DNA of 64,000 nucleotides from Ruminococcus bromii (GCF_002834225.1 NZ_NNSR01000069.1:78428-142427), one strand, 5' to 3'; counted from the first letter of the stretch, positions 16,955 through 25,661 are shown. Notes: generated by a model from the letters alone, not told the origin. Made by a program: numbers and translations.

Positions 16955-17775
16955 TACGCATCCTTCTTTCCTTTGTATTCAACCACACTTCTGATAATCA
17001 AAATTGCAATCGCCATAAGCACAAGTATTGATGAAACCGCAAATGCGGGAACATACTTGAACTCGTTGAACAAAATTTCAACATGGAGAGGAAGTGTGTT
17101 TGTTTTTCCTCTTAAATGTCCCGAAATTACCGAAACTGCACCAAATTCACCCATTGCTCTTGCGGCACAGAGTACAACTCCGTAAAGGAATGCCCATTTT
17201 ATGTGCGGAAATGTTATTTTTCTGAAAATTGTTGTGCCTTTTGCACCCATAAGTGCGGCGGCTTCTTCCTCATCCGTACCCTCGGATTCAAGCACGGGAA
17301 TAAGCTCCCTTGAGATGAACGGGAATGTTACAAACACGGTTGCAAGGATAATTCCCGGAACGGCAAAGGTAACCTTGATTCCAAGTTCGCTTAAAAGCGG
17401 ATATATCGGGCTTTGTCTGCCGAATGTGAGTACAAATATAAGACCTGCGATTATGGGCGAAACCGTTACGGGGAGGTCGATGAGTGTTGTAAGAAGTTTT
17501 TTGCCCTTGAATCTGAACTTTGTAATTGACCAGGCGGCAAAAATTCCGAATACCGTATTGAACAGTACCGCAAACACAGTTGCCTCAACAGTAAGCACAA
17601 TTGCCTTTACCGTGTAATCATCGCTGACAGCCTGCCAGAACACCTCTGCACCGCTTTTGAAAGCCTCGCAGATTACCGTAACAAGAGGAAGAACGAGCAT
17701 TACGAATACAAATAAAAGCGCAATGCCTATGAGTATGTACTTTACAACCTTTGAACGCTTTGTTTCTTCGTACAT
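16954..17775 (-). CDS. cysW: Sulfate ABC transporter permease CysW
   Basis: A 273-residue integral membrane permease of the binding-protein-dependent family with about six membrane helices. The cytoplasmic EAA loop is the segment EEEAAALMGAKGTTIFRKIT, which contacts CysA, and ARAMGEFGAVSVISG is typical of CysW. It follows cysT with a one-base gap and precedes cysA with a one-base overlap. Confidence 0.94.
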   Translation of the reverse strand: MYEETKRSKVVKYILIGIALLFVFVMLVLPLVTVICEAFKSGAEVFWQAVSDDYTVKAIVLTVEATVFAVLFNTVFGIFAAWSITKFRFKGKKLLTTLIDLPVTVSPIIAGLIFVLTFGRQSPIYPLLSELGIKVTFAVPGIILATVFVTFPFISRELIPVLESEGTDEEEAAALMGAKGTTIFRKITFPHIKWAFLYGVVLCAARAMGEFGAVSVISGHLRGKTNTLPLHVEILFNEFKYVPAFAVSSILVLMAIAILIIRSVVEYKGKKDA

Positions 17776-17776
17776 T

Positions 17777-18625
17777 TTATCTTCCCCCTTTCAGAATTTT
17801 TGCATTCCTGTGCTGAACCATATTTACAAGGAACAAAATCCAAAAAGATGCGGCAAGCATTACAAGTGCGATTGCCGTTGCACTTTTGTAGTCATATTCC
17901 TGCAGCTCCGACATAATGATAAGCGGAGTGATTTCTGTTTCAAACGGCTTGTTGCCTGCAATAAAAACAACCGAACCGTACTCACCAAGACATCTTCCGA
18001 ATGCAAGACCAAAGCCTGTGAGAACCGAGGGAAGAATTTCGGGAAGAATAATTTTTCTGAAAATTCTGAATCTGCCCGCACCCATAACTCCTGCCGCCTC
18101 TTCATAAACAGGATCAAGCTTTTCAAGAACAGGCTGAACTGCTCTTGTTACAAAAGGTATTCCCACAAATACAAGTGCAACCGTAATACCAACTCTTGTG
18201 TAGGCAATGCTTATGCCGAACTTTGCAAAAAATCCACCGATAAGACCTGTGTCGGCAGTCAGAGAAGTAAGTGCAATGCCTGCAACCGCTGTCGGAAGTG
18301 CAAACGGAAGTTCAATCATACCGTCAAGAATTCTTTTGCCCGGGAATTTGTAACGAACAAGCACCCACGCAAGAATTACACCCATAACGGCATTGATGAG
18401 AGATGCAATAAATGCGGTTATAAAACTAACCTTGTAGCTTGCAAGCACTCTTTCACGGGTGATTGCCTCCCAAAATTCAGAGGGGCTCATCTGTGCCGTA
18501 TAAATAACGAGAGCGGCAAGAGGAATCAGCACAACAAGGCTTAATAATGTAATTGTTACACCCAAAGAAAGACCGAAGCCCGGGATTACTCTTTTTGCTT
18601 TTTTTGACTTTTTTGCCTGAACCAT
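17777..18625 (-). CDS. cysT: Sulfate ABC transporter permease CysT (CysU)
   Basis: The 282-residue permease has six or so membrane helices. The EAA loop is YEEAAGVMGAGRFRIFRKII, and GRCLGEYGSVVFIAGN is the CysT counterpart of the CysW signature. The start is ATG 18623-18625, with AGGTG five to six bases upstream. A GTG at 18631 lies inside that ribosome site. It sits 85 bases downstream of sbp. Confidence 0.94.
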   Translation of the reverse strand: MVQAKKSKKAKRVIPGFGLSLGVTITLLSLVVLIPLAALVIYTAQMSPSEFWEAITRERVLASYKVSFITAFIASLINAVMGVILAWVLVRYKFPGKRILDGMIELPFALPTAVAGIALTSLTADTGLIGGFFAKFGISIAYTRVGITVALVFVGIPFVTRAVQPVLEKLDPVYEEAAGVMGAGRFRIFRKIILPEILPSVLTGFGLAFGRCLGEYGSVVFIAGNKPFETEITPLIIMSELQEYDYKSATAIALVMLAASFWILFLVNMVQHRNAKILKGGR

Positions 18626-18710
18626 TATCACACCTGTTTCCCCTGTAAAATATCATCCGACATCAGACAGGATTGCCTATAAACTGCCTGATGTCATTTT
18701 TTAATCGGTT

Positions 18711-19751
18711 TTATTTTTTCTCGTAAATCTTATCGAAGATACCGCCGTCTGCAAAGTGCTTTTTCTGAGCCTCGTCCCAACCGCCGAAATCGTTGATTGT
18801 TACAAGGTTTATGTTGAGGTCGAACACATCGGAGTATTCCTTCAAAATTTCCTTATTATAAGGGCGGTAATAGTTATCGCCTGCAATACGCTGAGCCTCA
18901 TCGCTGTAAAGATAACTTAAATACTCTGTTGCAACCTTTCGAGTGCCTCTTTGGTCAACCACTTCATCAACAACAGCAACAGACGGCTGTGCAAGAATGC
19001 TGACGCTCGGAGTAACGATTTCGTACTCGTCGGGATTGTCCTTGATTGAAAGGTACGCCTCATTCTCCCAAGCAAGAAGAACATCGCCCTGTCCGTTTTC
19101 TACAAATGAAGTTGTAGCACCTCTTGCGCCTGAGTCAAGCACAAGCACATTTTGATAAAGCTTTTTAATGAAATCTTCAATTTTTGCCTCATCACCGTTA
19201 TATTTCTTGTCTGCATATGCCCAAGCGGCAAGGTAGTTCCATCTTGCACCGCCCGAAGTTTTCGGGTTTGGAGTGATAACGCCCACACCGTCTTTTGCAA
19301 CATCGTCCCAATCCTTAATGTTTTTCGGATTACCTTTGCGAACAAGGAATACAATTGTTGAAGTGTATGGTGAAGAGTCATTGTCAAACTCATTTACCCA
19401 ACCGTCCTCAATCAGACCTGCGTCACGAATTGCGTTTACATCGTATTCAAGTGCGAGTGTTACAACATCTGCCTCAAGACCGTTTGCAACCTCAAGAGCC
19501 TGTTTGCCCGAACCGCCGTGTGACTGGGTAACTTCAACATCCTGTCCTGTTTCTTCTTTCCAATGCTTTGCGAAAATCTTATTATATGATTCATAAAGCT
19601 CTCGTGTAGGGTCATACGAAACATTTGTTAATGTTACTTTTGAATCGTTTGTTGTATCTTTATTACCGCATCCTGTAAAGGCAACCGCTGACGCACCCAA
19701 TACTGAAACTGCCAATACTGCCGATAATACTTTTGTTCTTAAATTTTTCAT
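18711..19751 (-). CDS. Sulfate ABC transporter substrate-binding lipoprotein
   Basis: The 346-residue sulfate/thiosulfate-binding protein begins with a lipoprotein signal: a lysine-containing N-terminus, a hydrophobic core and the lipobox VAFTGC (about residues 23-28), so it is anchored outside the membrane. SBP-family signatures include [42 protein letters not shown] and DGGIFDKIY at the end. It is the first gene of the sbp-cysT-cysW-cysA operon. Its GAGGT ribosome site is complementary to part of the upstream leader-peptide gene. Confidence 0.95.
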   Translation of the reverse strand: MKNLRTKVLSAVLAVSVLGASAVAFTGCGNKDTTNDSKVTLTNVSYDPTRELYESYNKIFAKHWKEETGQDVEVTQSHGGSGKQALEVANGLEADVVTLALEYDVNAIRDAGLIEDGWVNEFDNDSSPYTSTIVFLVRKGNPKNIKDWDDVAKDGVGVITPNPKTSGGARWNYLAAWAYADKKYNGDEAKIEDFIKKLYQNVLVLDSGARGATTSFVENGQGDVLLAWENEAYLSIKDNPDEYEIVTPSVSILAQPSVAVVDEVVDQRGTRKVATEYLSYLYSDEAQRIAGDNYYRPYNKEILKEYSDVFDLNINLVTINDFGGWDEAQKKHFADGGIFDKIYEKK

Positions 19752-19757
19752 TTTGAT

Positions 19758-19837
19758 TACCTCACTTTAAATTAATTTGATTTTAGATTCTGACAGGCAA
19801 TTACATACAACAGTACGACTTGCCCCCAAATGAGGTA
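19758..19837 (-). promoter_or_regulatory. Candidate translational attenuator: anti-SD in leader ORF pairing with the sbp ribosome site
   Basis: On the minus strand TACCTCATTT (19828-19837) can pair with AAGTGAGGTA (19758-19767), ten base pairs including one G-U, covering the GAGGT ribosome site of sbp. A second hairpin, GGCAA/TTGCC, spans the end of the leader frame. A ribosome stalled at Cys13 would cover the anti-SD strand and free the sbp site. Confidence 0.6.
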
Positions 19838-19875
19838 CACATTCGTATTTTCTTCAGATTGTAAATGTTTTTCAT
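19801..19875 (-). CDS. Cysteine-containing leader peptide of the sulfate transporter operon (24 aa)
   Basis: A small reading frame 49 bases upstream of sbp, in the same transcript. It has AAGGTG six bases before its ATG and encodes 24 residues. Key parts are MKNIYNLKKIR at the start, Cys13 in MCTSF, and YCCM (Cys22-Cys23) at the end, before TAA. Three cysteines in 24 codons in front of a sulfur-uptake operon suggest a regulatory leader sensing cysteinyl-tRNA. Bases 19828-19837, from the last base of codon Cys13 onward, can pair with the sbp ribosome site. The peptide itself need not have a function. Whether it is translated is inferred. Confidence 0.72.
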   Translation of the reverse strand: MKNIYNLKKIRMCTSFGGKSYCCM

Positions 19876-19955
19876 AAGCGTCACCTTTTGGATTTTTGAG
19901 GTTATTTTGTTACCCTATAATTCCTATCAATTTACTATGTGTTTCTTTGAGAACT

Positions 19956-19984
19956 ATTTTATACTGTACAGGGTGAAAAGTCAA
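19956..19984 (-). promoter_or_regulatory. Promoter of the sulfate transporter operon
   Basis: Minus strand TTGACT (19979-19984), 17-bp spacer, TAAAAT (19956-19961). It predicts a leader of about 200 bases before sbp that includes the 24-codon peptide. ATAGGAATTATAGGG (19913-19927, minus) lies just downstream of the start site. Confidence 0.75.
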
Positions 19985-20152
19985 GGTAAAATTTTCACAC
20001 ATCCAACACTTTAGCAAATTGCAACAATACACAAGCAATATTTTTCGCAAAAATAGTAATAAAATCGAAAAAACAGACATAAAATAACGGATAGGTATTT
20101 TCAAATGAAATATGCCTATCCTAAAAAAGAAATATTTTTTTGCGTAAATCTA

Positions 20153-20181
20153 TTGACAAATCTATATAAAAAAGGTATAGT
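20153..20181 (+). promoter_or_regulatory. Rubrerythrin promoter
   Basis: TTGACA (20153-20158), 17-bp spacer, TATAGT (20176-20181). Confidence 0.82.
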
Positions 20182-20192
20182 AGTATTAAATC

Positions 20193-20205
20193 AATAATGA
20201 TTATT
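20193..20205 (+). promoter_or_regulatory. PerR/Fur-like operator of the rubrerythrin gene
   Basis: AATAAT-G-ATTATT is a perfect 6-1-6 palindrome about 12 bases after the -10, at the predicted transcription start. It resembles PerR (TTATAATnATTATAA) and Fur boxes. PerR control of rubrerythrin is known in clostridia; binding here is inferred. Confidence 0.55.
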
Positions 20206-20283
20206 ATTTTATTCAAAAATTAAATACACAAAGGCGTATTGATTATTTTAAATTTCAAAAATTAATTTAACGGAGGAAATATT

Positions 20284-20829
20284 ATGGCTAAAACAACAAA
20301 GTATTCGGGAACACAGACAGAAAAGAACCTTGAGGCTGCTTTTGCAGGCGAATCGCAGGCTCGTAACAAATACACATATTTTGCATCTGTTGCCAAAAAG
20401 CAGGGCTTTGAGCAGATTGCAGACCTTTTCTTAAAAACGGCAGGCAACGAGAAAGAACACGCAAAAATGTGGTTCAAGGAGCTTAACGGAATCGGCGACA
20501 CAGCCGAAAATCTTCTTGCCGCTGCCGAGGGCGAAAACTATGAGTGGACAGATATGTACGAAGATTTCGCTAAAACTGCCGAGGAAGAAGGCTTTACAGA
20601 GCTTGCACACAAGTTCCGCCTTGTTGCCGCAATCGAAAAGCACCACGAAGAAAGATACCGTGCATTACTCCGCAATGTTGAAACTGCAGAAGTTTTCAAG
20701 AGGAGCGAAATCAAGATTTGGGAATGCCGTAACTGCGGTCACATTGTTGTAGGCAAAGAGGCTCCCGAGGTTTGCCCCGTCTGCAACCACCCACAGAGCT
20801 ATTTTGAAATCCACGCAGAAAACTACTAA
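20284..20829 (+). CDS. rbr: Rubrerythrin
   Basis: Rubrerythrin reduces hydrogen peroxide in anaerobes with electrons from rubredoxin or NADH systems. The 181-residue protein has an N-terminal four-helix di-iron domain (ligand segments [24 protein letters not shown] [10 protein letters not shown], and EKHHEERY) and a C-terminal rubredoxin domain with CRNCGH and CPVCNH binding one iron. GGAGG precedes the ATG. It is a single-gene unit with its own promoter, operator and terminator. Confidence 0.96.
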   Translation: MAKTTKYSGTQTEKNLEAAFAGESQARNKYTYFASVAKKQGFEQIADLFLKTAGNEKEHAKMWFKELNGIGDTAENLLAAAEGENYEWTDMYEDFAKTAEEEGFTELAHKFRLVAAIEKHHEERYRALLRNVETAEVFKRSEIKIWECRNCGHIVVGKEAPEVCPVCNHPQSYFEIHAENY

Positions 20830-20855
20830 TTTTGATTTAATCAAATATATAAAGG

Positions 20856-20888
20856 AAACTCCACCGCATTTCACGGTGGAGTTTTGTG
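20856..20888. terminator. Terminator between rubrerythrin and the convergent oxidoreductase
   Basis: AAACTCCACCG and CGGTGGAGTTT make an 11-bp stem followed by TTGTG on the plus strand. The symmetry allows use from both sides. Confidence 0.88.
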
Positions 20889-20915
20889 TTTAGTATCAAA
20901 TTAAATTCAAAAAAC

Positions 20916-21890
20916 CTACTCTTCTTCGGGATATTTCATGCCCCAGCTTTTGCGGATGTCGGTCATGATTTTCATAACATCCTTTGTGTAGTCAAGGTGC
21001 ATAAGAGCCTTGTCGCCCTCTATCGCCTTTTCCATATCTTCAACCTCATAAAGCAAAGCGTCCTTTGTATGACCTGCCGAGATTGTTTCACAATGGCCGT
21101 CAGCCGTGTATGTAATCTTTGCCTCCATGCCTCTGGGATATTCAAAGATTTCAACATAACCCTTGTCAAACGAGATTGTGCCACGCTTTGGCTGTTTTGC
21201 GTGAAGCGAAAGAATGACAGTTGCCATTTCCTCCTCTTTATTCTTTAAAAGAATACTCGCTTGTTCGTCAACGCCTGTTTCGGCATATTTAACCTGCGAC
21301 AACACATCGTTTGGGCATGAGCTCATAAACATACGAACAAACGAAAGCGCATACACGCCGATGTCAAGCATTGCACCGCCTGCAAGATTGCGGTTGAAAA
21401 ATCGGTTGTTCATATTGTACTCTTTGTAACTGCCGAAATTCATCTGAATAAGCCTAAGCTCGCCAAGGTCACCTGAATTTACCTTTTCAAGAAGTGCCTT
21501 GTAAATCGGCATATGGAAAATTGTCATTGCCTCTGCAAGCACAACATGGTTTTTCTCTGCAAGAGAGATTGCCTCGTCAAGTTCATCTGAATTAAGCGTT
21601 ATCGACTTTTCGCACAAAACATGCTTTCCTGCCGCAAGAGCCTTGCGAAGATATTTTATATGCGTGTTGTGCGGTGTGGAAATGTAAATTATGTCAACAT
21701 TTTCGTCTTTAAACAGCTCGTCAATATCGTTGTAAACCTTTTCAATGCCGTACTTTTCGGCAAATGCAACCGCCTTTTCATGGGTACGGTTTGCAACGGA
21801 ATAAAGTTTCTGTCCTCTGCTTTTGAGTGCGGCTGCAAGCTCATTTGCGATAACTCCGCAACCGAGTGTTGCCCAGTTGTAGTTTTTCAT
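20916..21890 (-). CDS. Gfo/Idh/MocA-family NAD(P)-dependent oxidoreductase
   Basis: The 324-residue protein has a Rossmann motif in ATLGCGVIANELAAAL near the start, the IYISTPHNTHIKYLRKALAAGKH-type segment with the family's CEKSI motif (Lys in the active site), and a C-terminal alpha/beta domain with GGAMLDIGVYAL. The start is ATG 21888-21890 with GGAGG seven bases upstream. Substrates in this family are sugars, inositols or biliverdin-like molecules, and nothing here fixes which. It is transcribed alone from a TTGACA promoter. Confidence 0.9.
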   Translation of the reverse strand: MKNYNWATLGCGVIANELAAALKSRGQKLYSVANRTHEKAVAFAEKYGIEKVYNDIDELFKDENVDIIYISTPHNTHIKYLRKALAAGKHVLCEKSITLNSDELDEAISLAEKNHVVLAEAMTIFHMPIYKALLEKVNSGDLGELRLIQMNFGSYKEYNMNNRFFNRNLAGGAMLDIGVYALSFVRMFMSSCPNDVLSQVKYAETGVDEQASILLKNKEEEMATVILSLHAKQPKRGTISFDKGYVEIFEYPRGMEAKITYTADGHCETISAGHTKDALLYEVEDMEKAIEGDKALMHLDYTKDVMKIMTDIRKSWGMKYPEEE

Positions 21891-21919
21891 AAAAACACCT
21901 CCGTATATTTTTCGAGAAA

Positions 21920-21948
21920 AGTTTAACACACGGAAATGCGTCTGTCAA
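21920..21948 (-). promoter_or_regulatory. Promoter of the Gfo/Idh/MocA gene
   Basis: Minus strand TTGACA (21943-21948), 17-bp spacer, TAAACT (21920-21925). It is flanked by a nine-base inverted repeat CGAGAAAAG (21913-21921) / CTTTTCTCG (21962-21970). Confidence 0.7.
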
Positions 21949-21953
21949 CGGTA

Positions 21954-22346
21954 TCAGATAGCTTTTCTCGTATCTGCTCCGTACTTTTTCATAATCTTGC
22001 GAAGTTCGTTATTTTCGCTTTTTGAAAGACTAAAATACATAAATCCGTGCTTAACAATTTCATCACCGTCACACGCAGGCATATATGTATTACAGCCTAT
22101 TCTTATTGATGCCTTTTCGTCAAAACCGCACGAGGGTGAATCAAAATATGCGGATTTGCCCTCAAACATTTTCTTCACGGTTTTGGCATCTTCGGCAGAC
22201 ATCTTAGCGTCAACCTTGTCACAGTCCTCAACATCAAAATACACGGTAGGCTCACACGCATAGAAACTGATTTTCGGCACGGCAAATACTGCGGCGGCAA
22301 CGCATAAAACAATTGCAACCACCATTACAGCAATCTTTTTCTTCAT
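21954..22346 (-). CDS. Small membrane-anchored or secreted protein of unknown function
   Basis: I do not recognise this 130-residue protein. It begins MKKKIAVMVVAIVLCVAAAV, a signal peptide or single membrane helix. A mixed-charge extracytoplasmic domain follows, with cysteines in FYACEP, VEDCDK, SPSCGFDE, GCNTYMPACDG. The ATG at 22344-22346 is eight bases after AAGGAG; the ATG three codons earlier is too close to it. It has its own promoter and lies 63 bases upstream of the oxidoreductase gene. Confidence 0.75.
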   Translation of the reverse strand: MKKKIAVMVVAIVLCVAAAVFAVPKISFYACEPTVYFDVEDCDKVDAKMSAEDAKTVKKMFEGKSAYFDSPSCGFDEKASIRIGCNTYMPACDGDEIVKHGFMYFSLSKSENNELRKIMKKYGADTRKAI

Positions 22347-22402
22347 AACATTCACTCCTTTTCGCTAATCCCTTTAAACATATATTATATTAAGATTGTA
22401 TC

Positions 22403-22430
22403 ATTATAATTTAATCGGCATATACATCAA
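22403..22430 (-). promoter_or_regulatory. Promoter of the small exported protein gene
   Basis: Minus strand TTGATG (22425-22430), 16-bp spacer, TATAAT (22403-22408). Confidence 0.6.
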
Positions 22431-22781
22431 TTTTAAAATCATTTATTTGTAGGTTAAAAAATTTTTCGTCAATGCTTACAAGAGAGCAATTTTACTTTTG
22501 TTGTTGAAGAGGCACAAATTGCATACAAATTCAAAGCCTTGCTTATTGAGAAAAATCGGTCTGAAAATATGCAGAAAAGCAGTTTTTACCATATTATAAA
22601 GGCATAAAAAGAAGAATTTTGACGAGGTGGTTATTGTAACTAAAATTGTGAGCAAAGTAAACTTTATGTTTATAAGGTATTTTGCTTGTTTATTTCAGGC
22701 AACAGGATTACAATAATTGTGGAAAATGGAAAAGAATGGTATTGTTTACAAAGATTATGTGATTGAAGAGGTTAGAAATTA
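22431..22781. other. AT-rich intergenic region upstream of the MATE gene
   Basis: About 350 bases without a convincing gene. Two tiny rightward frames are present: 11 codons ending in Cys-Cys near 22473, and 18 codons ending just before the MATE start. Neither has a good ribosome site. No clear consensus promoter for the MATE gene was found. It may hold a long leader or a decayed gene. Confidence 0.4.
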
Positions 22782-24233
22782 ATGAAGAAAGTCAAAAAAA
22801 TGCCCTCACTTGCGTTTGCAAGTCTGTTTAAAAGAAACAAAGGTCAGAATACTGTAAAAGAAAAGCGACGGCGCTCACACCAGATAAATATGCTGGAAGG
22901 TCCGCTCGTAAAAAAAATTCTTCTTTTCACACTTCCGCTTGCAGGATCCAGTATTCTTCAACAGCTTTTCAACTCAACCGATGTTGCGGTGGTCGGCAGA
23001 TTTTCAAGCAGTCAGGCACTTGCCGCAGTCGGAAGCAACGCTCCGCTCATCAATATGCTTGTGCTGTTATTCACGGGACTTTCGGTCGGCGCAAATGTTT
23101 TGATTGCACGATATATAGGTCAAAATGACCGTAAAAAGGTTTCGGAAGCTGTTCACACGGTAATAACACTTTCACTTATATGCGGATTTCTTCTTCTGAT
23201 ACTCGGTCAGGTTATTGCAGCACCGCTGTTAAGGCTGATGAACACACCGGATGATGTAATTGACCTTGCGGCAACATACCTGAGAATTTACTTTATGGGC
23301 ATGCCGTTTGTAATGCTCTACAACTTTGGTTCGGCAATTTTGAGAAGTGTAGGCGACACAAGCCGTCCGCTCTACTGTCTTGTAATTTCAGGTATTGTAA
23401 ATGTTCTTTTGAACCTCTTCTTTGTAATCGTCTGCGATATGAGCGTTGCAGGAGTCGGCATTGCAACAGTAATTGCCGACGGCATAAGCGCCGGACTTGT
23501 TATGATGTTCCTCATCAGAAACGAAGACGAGTCAATCAGAGTCAATCCAAAAAAACTTTCATTCAAGAAAGAACATCTCATTATGATTTTGAAAATCGGT
23601 GCTCCTGCAGGTATTCAGGGTATGGTTTTCTCAATTTCAAATGTATTCATTCAGACAGCCATAAACGGCTTCGGTTCACAGGCGGTTGCAGGCTCATCGG
23701 CTGAACTCAACTTCGAGTACATTACATACTATATAGTAAGTGCGTTCAGCCAGGCAGCCGTTACATTCACAAGTCAGAACTACGGCGCACTTCAATTTGA
23801 CAGATGCAAAAAGGTGTTTAGGCTTTGTATGCTTTTCAGCTGTATTTTCACAGGCTGTGTGAGCGTTATATTCATGCTCGGAAGCGGATTTTTCATCACC
23901 TTCTTCACAACCGACCCCACCGTTATCAAGTACGCAATCATCAGAATGGCGATTGTTATGCTCCTTGAGCTTATGACAGGTTCATACGAAATCAGCGGCG
24001 GTGCGCTCAGAGGAATCGGACATTCACTCCTCCCTGCAATCCTCACAATCTTCGGTTCTGTTGTGTTCAGAATCATCTGGCTCTTCACGGTATTCAAGGC
24101 ATTCCACACCTATGATATGCTACTTATGGTTTACCCCGTTTCATGGATTATCACAGGCACATCCGTTTTGATTGCCTACTTCATCATCAGAAAAAGAGAA
24201 TTCAAAAAGGTAAGCGCCGCTTTTGAAATTTAA
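22782..24233 (+). CDS. MATE-family multidrug/cation antiporter
   Basis: A 483-residue polytopic protein with about 12 membrane helices in two similar halves. The MATE beginning LEGPLVKKILLFTLPLAGSS and the segment QLFNSTDVAVVGRFSS are family hallmarks, as is the later SAELNFEYITYYIVSAFSQ-like second-half copy. It is expected to export cationic drugs or metabolites against Na+ or H+. A cytoplasmic N-terminal extension of about 40 basic residues precedes the first helix. AGAGG lies before the ATG. Confidence 0.94.
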   Translation: MKKVKKMPSLAFASLFKRNKGQNTVKEKRRRSHQINMLEGPLVKKILLFTLPLAGSSILQQLFNSTDVAVVGRFSSSQALAAVGSNAPLINMLVLLFTGLSVGANVLIARYIGQNDRKKVSEAVHTVITLSLICGFLLLILGQVIAAPLLRLMNTPDDVIDLAATYLRIYFMGMPFVMLYNFGSAILRSVGDTSRPLYCLVISGIVNVLLNLFFVIVCDMSVAGVGIATVIADGISAGLVMMFLIRNEDESIRVNPKKLSFKKEHLIMILKIGAPAGIQGMVFSISNVFIQTAINGFGSQAVAGSSAELNFEYITYYIVSAFSQAAVTFTSQNYGALQFDRCKKVFRLCMLFSCIFTGCVSVIFMLGSGFFITFFTTDPTVIKYAIIRMAIVMLLELMTGSYEISGGALRGIGHSLLPAILTIFGSVVFRIIWLFTVFKAFHTYDMLLMVYPVSWIITGTSVLIAYFIIRKREFKKVSAAFEI

Positions 24234-24252
24234 AATCAAATAGATTTTTATG

Positions 24253-24285
24253 GCTGACATCGGCATTGGTGTCAGCTGTTTTTGT
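24253..24285 (+). terminator. MATE gene terminator
   Basis: GCTGACA/TGTCAGC stem with a ten-base loop, followed by TGTTTTTGTTT. Confidence 0.82.
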
Positions 24286-24322
24286 TTAGAAGAGGCTCTA
24301 AAATTAAAAAAATAATAAAAAG

Positions 24323-24362
24323 CAATTATTTCGTACTTTTTGTGCGGAATAATTGTTTTTTT
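24323..24362 (+). terminator. Second terminator-like hairpin before the ClC gene
   Basis: CAATTATTTC/GGAATAATTG gives a 10-bp stem (one G-U) followed by seven T. Its T-run overlaps a possible TTGTTT -35 (24353-24358) of the promoter with TATAAT at 24377-24382, 18-bp spacer. Confidence 0.65.
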
Positions 24363-24410
24363 GCTGTGTTTTATGTTATAATCCAATTATAAACACACGG
24401 AGGTGCGACA

Positions 24411-25661
24411 ATGACTAAACGGACTGTTGCCAACAATTTTTTATACTACATTTTTTGCGGATTCAGCGGTGCGGTTACTTCGCTGATAGTATGGCTGTTT
24501 CTAAAACTTATGGGTTTGGGAATCGGTCTTGTGTGGGATACAATTCCGTCAAATTTTGATTTCAAATTTTATCCGATTATCGTCTGTACGGCTGGCGGAC
24601 TTATTCTCGGAATATGGCAAAAGCTGACAAATGCCGTTCCCGATGAACTTGACGAGGTTATGAAAAAGGTAAAAAAAGATAAATTTTACCCGTACAACAA
24701 GGTGCTTTTGCTCTGCATTTCGGCACTTTTGCCCCTTGTTTTCGGCGGAAGTCTCGGTCCTGAGGCAGGTTTGACAGGCGTTATCGTCGGACTTTGCTAC
24801 TGGGCAGGAAGTCATATGAAAGACGCTAAAAGTAAAATTCCCGAACTAATGCAAATCGGCATAAGCGCAACCTTGAGTGCGGTATTCTACGCACCGCTTT
24901 TCGGTCTTGCATCGGTCAATGAAGAAAGGCTTGACAGCGAAGAAAAGCCTACCGATATCCGTTCAACAAAGCTTATTTCAAACATCATTGCCGTACTTTT
25001 TGCGGCGGGAACTCTGTTTTTGCTTAACTCCGTTTTCGGCGGAAGTATGGGACTTCCACGACTTGGTGGTTATAACATTACAAATTTTGAGCGTTTGTGG
25101 GGAATTCCTCTCGCACTTTTGGGCGCTGTATGCGGTTTTCTGTTTATCATATCTTCAAAGATTTTCGGAAAATTTTTCGCACTCATTCAGGGCAAGCTCG
25201 GCATTATTATCAGCACAACTCTCGGCGGAATTATCCTCGGTGTTATGGGTACATACCTCCCCCTCGCAATGTTTTCGGGCGAAGAAAGCATTACCGTTGT
25301 CAAGGAAAGCTTTGCCGAATTTGCACCGTGGATTCTCATTATCAGCGGTGTGCTGAAACTTGTTCTCACAAACATCTGCATAAAGTCGGGTTGGAAAGGC
25401 GGTCACTTCTTCCCCGTCATCTTCTGCGGAGTGAGCATCGGCTACGGTGTTGCAATGCTCGGCGGACTTGACACGGCATTTTGTGCGGCAGTCGTAACGG
25501 CAGGACTTCTCGGTGTCACAATGAAAAAACCGCTTGCCGTAACAATGCTCCTTTTGCTCTGCTTTGACGCAAGAGTTATTCCGTGGATTTTGCTCGCCGC
25601 ATTCCTCGGAAGCATTATTCCGACTAAAATTTTCGGCAGTAATAAAAAGAAAGCTAAGTGA
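24411..25661 (+). CDS. ClC-family chloride channel/antiporter
   Basis: A 416-residue polytopic membrane protein. FGGSLGPEAGLTGVIVGL (about residues 105-122) is the ClC selectivity-filter helix corresponding to GxGxPE, and SGWKGGHFFPVIFCG near the end is the second ClC signature. No CBS domains follow. It may be a channel or a proton-coupled chloride/fluoride exchanger. It has GGAGGTG before the ATG and is separated from MATE by two terminators. Confidence 0.88.
   Translation: MTKRTVANNFLYYIFCGFSGAVTSLIVWLFLKLMGLGIGLVWDTIPSNFDFKFYPIIVCTAGGLILGIWQKLTNAVPDELDEVMKKVKKDKFYPYNKVLLLCISALLPLVFGGSLGPEAGLTGVIVGLCYWAGSHMKDAKSKIPELMQIGISATLSAVFYAPLFGLASVNEERLDSEEKPTDIRSTKLISNIIAVLFAAGTLFLLNSVFGGSMGLPRLGGYNITNFERLWGIPLALLGAVCGFLFIISSKIFGKFFALIQGKLGIIISTTLGGIILGVMGTYLPLAMFSGEESITVVKESFAEFAPWILIISGVLKLVLTNICIKSGWKGGHFFPVIFCGVSIGYGVAMLGGLDTAFCAAVVTAGLLGVTMKKPLAVTMLLLLCFDARVIPWILLAAFLGSIIPTKIFGSNKKKAK

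Noticed and set aside
22470..22510. An 11-codon frame ending Cys-Cys upstream of the MATE gene, similar in spirit to the sbp leader peptide
   Set aside because: No convincing ribosome site, almost 280 bases from the next gene, and no complementary pairing to the MATE ribosome site was found.
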